A DNA stretch of 64,000 nucleotides from Xanthomonas campestris pv. phormiicola (lineage in GTDB: Bacteria; Pseudomonadota; Gammaproteobacteria; Xanthomonadales; Xanthomonadaceae): the NCBI GenBank assembly GCA_025666215.1, contig CP102593.1, forward strand, positions 1,315,001-1,379,000, in the 5' to 3' direction. Position 1 is the stretch's first letter. Each line of letters opens with the position of its first letter. Below, piece after piece: positions 59,124-64,000 of the stretch. Below the pieces are notes generated by a model, which saw only the letters and a program-made list of their open reading frames with translations, was not told the origin of the DNA and did no database searches. A program made the translations under genes and the position numbers.

Positions 59124-60047
59124 TCAACGGAAATCCGGATAGTCCCGGCGCACCCGCTCCTCCACCGCCACGGCGAGCGGATGCGGTGAACATGCGGGCA
59201 GGTTGCGTAGGATGGCCCAGGGCGTGTCAATCAGCAGATGGCCGGTGTCGAAATGTGGCAGGCCGTCGCGCTGGCGCAAGGCCTGCACGGCGAGCAGTTC
59301 GGCGGGGTAGACGCGATCGATGTCCTTCTCGAACTCGTAGGTGTTGCGCTCGGTGCCGTCCTTGCTGCGGGCGATGTGCCAGTCGGCCGCGGCCTGCATC
59401 GCGGTCTGGAACACCGCTGCGTCTGTGCTGCGCCAGTGGTCGAGCATGGCCTGGTACTCGGGGATCAGCGGAAGCACGGGCCGGTAATGGGTCGAAATGC
59501 CGAAAGCCTGTGCGAACAGGAAAATCAGGAAAGCGTCGTTGGTGCCTTTTCCCCAGCCCTCGCGACGCCACTCGTCCGGCTTCAGGGCCTGGTCCTTGTG
59601 CGCGACCTGGATCAGGAAGCGGGCGCCGGCTTCGGTGGCCTCCCACTGCGAGAGCATTGCGGTGGCGGCCACCTTCATGCTGGTCCAGAACGGCAGCAGC
59701 GGTTGCCGCTCGGTGGTCCAAGCCAGAGTCACGGCGGCCTCGAAGCGGAACGCGATCGAGCGCATCACTACCGCCCAGCGCAGCGGTTGGGCGAGTTCGT
59801 CCACGCGGCCCTGACCGCTGATGGAACAGGCTTGGACCGCATACACATGGCCCGCCCAGGTCAGTTCCATCCAGAGTTTGCCCGACACGGGGCCGGGAGC
59901 CGCAAGATAGTTCTCTATGTTCTCGAAATACCGCTGTGGTTCATTGTCTTGGCTGGCACGTTCGATCCAGCGATCACACTGCTTGAAGGTCTTCTTCAAC
60001 GAAGGATGCCACGTGGGCAGGTGTTGGTCGCTCTTGTCGTTTGCCAT
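59124..60047 (-). CDS. Predicted immunity protein for nuclease effector 2
   Basis: A 307-aa soluble helical protein paralogous to the one at 41486: REGWGKGTNDAFLIFLFAQA, FQTAMQAAADWHIARS, YPAELLAVQALRQRDGLPHF. Its ATG shares one base with the stop of the effector gene (TGATG), so effector and immunity are translationally coupled. No signal peptide. The immunity assignment is inferred from coupling and pairwise paralogy with effector/immunity pair 1. Confidence 0.78.
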   Translation of the reverse strand: MANDKSDQHLPTWHPSLKKTFKQCDRWIERASQDNEPQRYFENIENYLAAPGPVSGKLWMELTWAGHVYAVQACSISGQGRVDELAQPLRWAVVMRSIAFRFEAAVTLAWTTERQPLLPFWTSMKVAATAMLSQWEATEAGARFLIQVAHKDQALKPDEWRREGWGKGTNDAFLIFLFAQAFGISTHYRPVLPLIPEYQAMLDHWRSTDAAVFQTAMQAAADWHIARSKDGTERNTYEFEKDIDRVYPAELLAVQALRQRDGLPHFDTGHLLIDTPWAILRNLPACSPHPLAVAVEERVRRDYPDFR

Positions 60048-62167
60048 CAACTCATCCTCGGGCCGCGCTGAGCCAAGTTCTGTTGCTCCGTTTCCTGGGC
60101 CAGCGCTTGTTGCTGGTTGAGCTGCTGGACCTGAGCGAAGCTCTCGGCCGCCGGATGCTGCGCGGCTTGCTCGGCTTCGACGTGGACATGGAAACCCGGG
60201 CCTTTCTCGCCGTGCGGAGAGCTGACTGCGAAGATGCGTGGCGTATCGGCGCTGCCGCCGATGCGCACCGAATCCAGGGTCTTACACAGCGGGTCGGCTT
60301 TATATTCCTTCAGCAGGCTCGCGGCAATATTGTGGCTTTCCGCAACGTTCCAACGACCGTCGCCCTGCACCGTGCGCAGCATCGTGTCAAATGCGGCGTG
60401 GTCGGGGTGGTCGGCATCGCCAGGAGTCAGCATCGTCTGTTTGGGCGCTGCGGGCTTGACCCATGGATCTATCTTGCGTTCGATCTGCAAGTGCGGCGCG
60501 TCTGGGCTCCGGCTCAGATTGAGCCGCACCCACGTGGCGTTGATGTTCTCGGCCTCCGGGCCGATTTCCCTGCTGATATCCTGAGCGATCGACTTCAGCC
60601 CAGGTATCGTGTTCTTCGGATCCCAGTGACCCTGGGCGTCAATCGCCCGCTCAAGCCGCTTGGCTACGAATTGTTCCGGGTCCCCATGTTGCGCCGGCGC
60701 CAATCCCTTGGCCGAGGTCTTGATCTCGAAGAACTCCAGATCACCGTCAGGGTTGCGGCCGACCAGGTCGATGCCGTGACCGGAGCGGTTCTTGATCGCG
60801 ACGATGTCGCTATATCCCTGCTTTACCAGGTCATGGGTCTGGATGGCTTCGCCGATGTCGCCGAGCTGGCGGGTGGTGAGCCGGGTCAGGTCCACGCCCT
60901 GCGTACTGTGGTCTAGGGCCGTCGGGAAATCGATCTTGCCGTCAAAGACATCCGGGGTGCGCTTGAGGATGGCGGTGAGTTCGTGCGGTTCCAGTTGGCC
61001 GCTGCGCAGCAGGCCTTCGACGTTGTCGGTGGCGCGCGCGGCGCGGACTAGATCGTCCAGGTGGCCGTCCTGGCGGGCCTGGCCGACCAGCCCGCGCAGC
61101 ATCTGCTGAGCCCCTTCGCCGGCCTCACCACCACGCCGGGCGGCCTGGCCCACTTCATCCAGTGCCTCGGCGTAGGCGCCAGCGCGGCCCGGCAAGCCAG
61201 CACGGCGCTCGGGCGCATGCTCAGCGCCGTCGTGGGCGCGCGCACCAGTGCGTTCGGCGCGCGCGGCATCGGCCAGGCCTTCGCCGGCCTCGGCGGCGGC
61301 ACGCGGGGCGATGTCCTCCATGATCTGCGCGGCCTTGCCGAGCTTGCTCACTTTGCTTGCCGGCACCAGGGTGGCCAGGATCTCCACCCCGGCCGCACCG
61401 GCCGCGCTGCCGATGTATTCGCGCTCGCGCCCATCGCGCTGCGCCTGCGCCAATCCCTGTTCCCAGTGCTGCCACGCCTGCGTGGCGGCGCTGCGGGCCT
61501 GGTCGATTGGCTTGTGCGGGTCGGCGGCGACCTCGGCGGCATAGATGCGGACCATGCCGACCACCACGTCGCGGTAGTTGGGATCGGAGGCCAGGCGCAC
61601 GCCCATGCGCGCCAGATCGACGGTATCGCTGAGCGTGGACAGGGCGTGCGTGGCACCGCCGGTGACGAAACCGTAGCCTTGCTGAGCCTCGCCGATCACG
61701 TTGCTGCCGACGTTCGCTGCAGCACGCAAGGCGAGCGAGGCACCGGGATCGGCGGCCGTGTGGCGGGTGCTGCGCTGCCCAGCGGCCAGGCCGTCGCTGA
61801 CCTGGGCGCCGGCCCGGCTCGCCGCGTTGCGCGTAGCGTCATAGGCCTGCTCACCGGCCTCGAAGGCCCGCTCGCCCATTCGCTCGAGCCAGCTGTCGCT
61901 GAGGTTGGCCTGGTCCAGCGCATCAGCAAAGCGCTGCCGTTCCTGCGGCGTGTCCAAGCGCTGGTCGATGGCGGAAAAGAAGGCGTTACGGTCGAAGGTG
62001 GCGAATCCCGGCGAGGCCGGCAGAGCACCCACCAGTGCAGCGGCATCCACGCTCCCCATGCCTTGGTGCTGCAGGATCAACCGTTGCGCTTCGTAGGCCA
62101 TCGGATCGACCCGGCCCTGGGCATCGGTGGCAGACAGCAGGGCGGCGATCTCAGTGGTGCTGGCCAT
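60047..62167 (-). CDS. Predicted T4SS nuclease effector with XVIPCD (effector 2)
   Basis: A 706-aa protein with four parts: shared N-terminal block (about 1-55, MAYEAQRLI), Ala-rich helical region (about 90-380), PD-(D/E)XK nuclease core (about 430-520: DIGEAIQTHDLVKQGYSD, SGHGIDLVG, EFFEIKTSAKG) and a C-terminal XVIPCD (about 580-706: ADHPDHAAFDTML, DGRWNVAESHNIAASLL, PRIFAVSSP, Gln-rich end). XVIPCDs are recognised by VirD4 of the bacteria-killing X-T4SS of Xanthomonadales. Here the gene is inside an ICE with its own T4SS. GGAGG precedes the ATG. Followed by the coupled immunity gene. Confidence 0.85.
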   Translation of the reverse strand: MASTTEIAALLSATDAQGRVDPMAYEAQRLILQHQGMGSVDAAALVGALPASPGFATFDRNAFFSAIDQRLDTPQERQRFADALDQANLSDSWLERMGERAFEAGEQAYDATRNAASRAGAQVSDGLAAGQRSTRHTAADPGASLALRAAANVGSNVIGEAQQGYGFVTGGATHALSTLSDTVDLARMGVRLASDPNYRDVVVGMVRIYAAEVAADPHKPIDQARSAATQAWQHWEQGLAQAQRDGREREYIGSAAGAAGVEILATLVPASKVSKLGKAAQIMEDIAPRAAAEAGEGLADAARAERTGARAHDGAEHAPERRAGLPGRAGAYAEALDEVGQAARRGGEAGEGAQQMLRGLVGQARQDGHLDDLVRAARATDNVEGLLRSGQLEPHELTAILKRTPDVFDGKIDFPTALDHSTQGVDLTRLTTRQLGDIGEAIQTHDLVKQGYSDIVAIKNRSGHGIDLVGRNPDGDLEFFEIKTSAKGLAPAQHGDPEQFVAKRLERAIDAQGHWDPKNTIPGLKSIAQDISREIGPEAENINATWVRLNLSRSPDAPHLQIERKIDPWVKPAAPKQTMLTPGDADHPDHAAFDTMLRTVQGDGRWNVAESHNIAASLLKEYKADPLCKTLDSVRIGGSADTPRIFAVSSPHGEKGPGFHVHVEAEQAAQHPAAESFAQVQQLNQQQALAQETEQQNLAQRGPRMS

Positions 62168-62351
62168 GTGGCTTCCTCCGGGCATGTAAGGTGTGCATTC
62201 CCTGCGACCCTATTTTGAGCGCGGTGCAGCCGGTACTGCAAGTGTCGGCCAGACCCAGGGGAAGTGGCCGGAGGATACATTCCCCGGCATGTTGCACTCT
62301 CTACGACAGCCATTACAGCCCCGATTTTGGCAGGATCGACGGTCCGGGCGA

Positions 62352-62537
62352 TCACGACATGCGCGTCGATCGAGAAGGCCGCAGGTAGGCCAGCAGCTTC
62401 TGGCGTCCTTCAGGCGTTCGCTCGCCGTGCTCGGACAGGAAATACACCCCTTGGTCCTTTACCAGGACGACGCGGCATTTTTTCGCGGCTGCTTCGGCAA
62501 GAACTGGGCGCAAATCGGCACCTTTGAATCGCAACAT
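62352..62537 (-). CDS. DUF3085-like small ICE protein
   Basis: A 61-aa protein resembling DUF3085: MLRFKGADLRPVLAEAAAKK, VVLVKDQGVYFLSEHGE, GRQKLLAYL. Known members often continue with a C-terminal acidic region that is absent here, so it may be truncated. Located between effector 2 and a 266-aa gene. Confidence 0.75.
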   Translation of the reverse strand: MLRFKGADLRPVLAEAAAKKCRVVLVKDQGVYFLSEHGERTPEGRQKLLAYLRPSRSTRMS

Positions 62538-62565
62538 GGGTCACTCCATTGATTAAAAAAGGGGA

Positions 62566-62592
62566 GACTTCCCGCCGGGGCGGCGGGAAGTC
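62566..62592 (-). terminator. Intrinsic terminator after gene at 62621
   Basis: A perfect 11-bp stem GACTTCCCGCC/GGCGGGAAGTC with a 5-base loop; on the minus strand followed by TCCCCTTTTTT. It is also the leader hairpin of the DUF3085-like gene, ending 28 bases before its start. Confidence 0.85.
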
Positions 62593-62620
62593 GATCGGTA
62601 AGGAAATTGTGGGTGCTGGA

Positions 62621-63421
62621 TCAGTGATTGGTCGGCTTGCTTTGGCCAGAAAGGACGCTCACCTGGATATGCCGCCAGGTACCATCATCGATCAGCTGCT
62701 CCAGCGTTTCTCCGAGGGTGTCGAAGAAGACCGAGTCCACCCGTTGGACCAGCTCCTCGCCTCGCCGCAGCTCCACGGCATAGAGGTCGCCGACGCGTTC
62801 GTAGAGAACAGTGACCTGGCCCTGGAACTTCGCCGTTGCGACGGTGAAGCTGATGGACGGCGGGGTCTTGATGATGTCGCGCGGTAGCGGATCGACCCAG
62901 GCGAAGTCCCGTGCGTTTGCATCCACCAGCAGATGGGTGATACGCCGGAAACCATCGGGAGCCGGTAACTGCTCCAGCTGCTGAACGAGTTCCTGCAGTT
63001 CCAGGCAGCGCGGTTCGGGGATCGGAAGCTTGGCAGGTGCCGAGCCGAGAATGCGCGTCTTAACCACATAGGGCGTGCCATCCGGCGTCCGTTCTGTCCG
63101 CTCCTCCGGCGTGTCCGCACGCAGACCATCGAAGCGGCGCCGGGCGTAGGGTTGGACGTGTACCTTGGCACCTTCGTCTGGCTCCTGTGTCGCCAAGCGG
63201 CGATCCAGAACAGCGAACTCGGTGCGGCCTATCTTGACGACGATGGCGTCGTCGGTCTTGGCGACGACCTTGCCTTCGAACGGCTGGGGATCAACGTGGA
63301 GGCCGAGTGCCGACACCAGAGGCTGCCCATCGTGAATGCGGAACTTGATTTTGCGGGTGTTCCTTGGGACATGGCCCGATACCAGCGTTGGTATTTGGGC
63401 GCGAATGGTTTGATGATCCAT
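62621..63421 (-). CDS. ICE hypothetical protein
   Basis: A 266-aa soluble protein of unknown function (KIKFRIHDGQPLVSALGLHV, then VVKIGRTEFAVLDRRLA, and a C-terminal GTWRHIQVSVLSGQSK). The N-terminal beta-rich half and position in the maintenance module suggest a nucleic-acid-associated role, but no motif supports this. ATG 63421 lies behind leader hairpin 63452-63478. Confidence 0.7.
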   Translation of the reverse strand: MDHQTIRAQIPTLVSGHVPRNTRKIKFRIHDGQPLVSALGLHVDPQPFEGKVVAKTDDAIVVKIGRTEFAVLDRRLATQEPDEGAKVHVQPYARRRFDGLRADTPEERTERTPDGTPYVVKTRILGSAPAKLPIPEPRCLELQELVQQLEQLPAPDGFRRITHLLVDANARDFAWVDPLPRDIIKTPPSISFTVATAKFQGQVTVLYERVGDLYAVELRRGEELVQRVDSVFFDTLGETLEQLIDDGTWRHIQVSVLSGQSKPTNH

Positions 63422-63451
63422 GGGAGATACCTTGAAATCAAGGGACTCCCG

Positions 63452-63478
63452 CCCACAAGGGAGGAGATCCCTTGTGGG
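63452..63478 (-). promoter_or_regulatory. Leader hairpin before gene at 62621
   Basis: CCCACAAGGGA (63452-63462) pairs perfectly with TCCCTTGTGGG (63468-63478) over a 5-base loop, 31 bases before the start codon. Confidence 0.75.
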
Positions 63479-63504
63479 TTGATAAAAAGGCGCGGTATTG
63501 CGCC

Positions 63505-63595
63505 GGGACGAAATGCAACCAGTGCGGCGAACCGCACCGTAGCCTTGAAGGTCTGGGCTACCTGGGCATGTTGCTGACTGCGTCAGCGGAACATG
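63505..63595 (-). promoter_or_regulatory. ICE two-dyad element, copy 3
   Basis: GTAGCC (63539-63544)/GGCTAC (63556-63561), CATGTT (63567-63572) GCTGAC (63573-63578)/GTCAGC (63582-63587) and AACATG (63590-63595). It lies about 120 bases upstream of the start codon at 63421. Confidence 0.75.
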
Positions 63596-63683
63596 ACGCT
63601 CAGACTGCCGGAGCGGTCATGTGGCGTCGTGTGAGAAGTGGTATTTCGGCGAGCCCGCTTTTTTACCCTGAGCCGCAAAAAAA

Positions 63684-63703
63684 GAGCCTCCCGAAGGAGG
63701 CTC
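63684..63703 (-). terminator. Strong intrinsic terminator after the right-edge gene
   Basis: On the minus strand GAGCCTCC, TTCG loop, GGAGGCTC is followed by TTTTTTTGCGG. It lies 13 bases after the stop of the partial gene. Confidence 0.92.
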
Positions 63704-63716
63704 GTTGTGGGTCAAG

Positions 63717-64000
63717 TCAATTGTCTATCATTGTCAATCCGTCCAGCGGTGGCGCGTCAGGATCGAATATCAGGAAGCGGGTATCTGCTCGGCCTGCCAG
63801 ATGTAGAACTTCCCGCAGGGAGTTCGGAACGCCTGCGGCTTCCTGCTCTTGCCAGAGCTTTTCGGCGCCGTGTCCTTCGATGGGAACCAGATTGGCGTCT
63901 GTCCACGGCGTGGAGATCAGTTTCACGCCGATGCCCACGTCGTCAGGGAACCGGAACGCTTCGAACAACAGACCCAGAGGCGTCGAGGCGTCGGCCAGTT
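63717..64000 (-). CDS. ICE hypothetical protein, partial (5' end beyond window)
   Basis: The reading frame is open through the right edge, giving at least 93 residues of C-terminus. The sequence DTRFLIFDPDAPPLDGLTMI resembles the end of DUF5983-type ICE proteins (R-F-L/M-F-D-x-D-A-x-P-L), a tentative match. Full length and start are unknown. Confidence 0.6.
   Translation of the reverse strand, partial: LADASTPLGLLFEAFRFPDDVGIGVKLISTPWTDANLVPIEGHGAEKLWQEQEAAGVPNSLREVLHLAGRADTRFLIFDPDAPPLDGLTMIDN

Noticed and set aside
61061..62218. Plus-strand open frame of 385 codons over effector 2
   Set aside because: Shadow of the Ala-rich coding region of the XVIPCD effector; no recognisable protein features.
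12216..64000. Integrase, att direct repeats, oriT and tRNA insertion site
   Set aside because: Looked for throughout; no recombinase motif, tRNA cloverleaf or convincing long direct repeat was found, so ICE borders are not called.

Overview
The window looks like a Xanthomonadaceae (Xanthomonas/Stenotrophomonas/Lysobacter-type) genome segment. DNA is mostly GC-rich. One protein ends in a XVIPCD, the secretion domain typical of Xanthomonadales T4SS effectors, and the lasso-peptide locus is of the proteobacterial isopeptidase/TonB-receptor type. About 50 kb, from roughly 12.2 kb to the right edge, is the core of an integrative and conjugative element (ICE) of the PFGI-1/SXT-TOL class: MobH relaxase, coupling protein TraD, TraC ATPase and nearly the whole PFL_46xx/47xx transfer set. 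No integrase, att site, tRNA or rRNA gene is visible, so neither end of the ICE is defined.

Region 1 (0.07-10.4 kb) is a lasso peptide locus. It has a TonB-dependent receptor, a 46-residue precursor with predicted core GAPGQIFENTGQPVSMP (ring G1 to E8), a secreted isopeptidase, macrolactam synthetase C, leader peptidase/RRE protein B, a TPR-LicD-like putative tailoring enzyme and a GntR regulator. The precursor is split from the LicD-B-C operon, but both promoters carry the same TATAAG-N3-CTTATA dyad next to the -10 box. The LicD-B-C leader also contains a perfect 25-bp inverted repeat ending three bases before the annotated start codon.

Region 2 (10.7-12.6 kb) has a MASE1 membrane protein and a small secreted protein with a paralogue at 44.7 kb. 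Region 3 (12.8-22.1 kb) is the first transfer block: relaxase, XRE regulator, H-NS-like protein, DUF3742, TraG-N, PFL_4711/4710/4709. Region 4 (22.4-32.0 kb) is cargo: an exported RHS/YD protein with a one-base-spaced TPR partner, a small hypothetical, RadC, an anchored DsbA-like protein (an ICE component) and an AbiE toxin-antitoxin pair. Region 5 (32.0-52.2 kb) is the main transfer operon (TraC through PFL_4701/RAQPRD, then PFL_4697, TraD, PFL_4695, a PAPS-reductase-like enzyme, transglycosylase, PFL_4693, PilL). It is interrupted at 40-45 kb by a nuclease effector/immunity module. Region 6 (52.4-64 kb) holds ICE maintenance genes (SNF2-like helicase, DUF6094, DUF3275, STY4534/DUF3577, DUF3085) and a second, paralogous effector/immunity pair.

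The most notable signals are: (i) two paralogous PD-(D/E)XK-nuclease effector/immunity pairs inside one ICE, one ending in a XVIPCD and the other in a poly-glycine tail; (ii) a ~90-bp two-dyad element present three times upstream of ICE genes, with a compensatory base-pair change; (iii) hairpin leaders in front of most genes of the 52-64 kb module; and (iv) the lasso locus with its LicD-like enzyme and dyad regulon.
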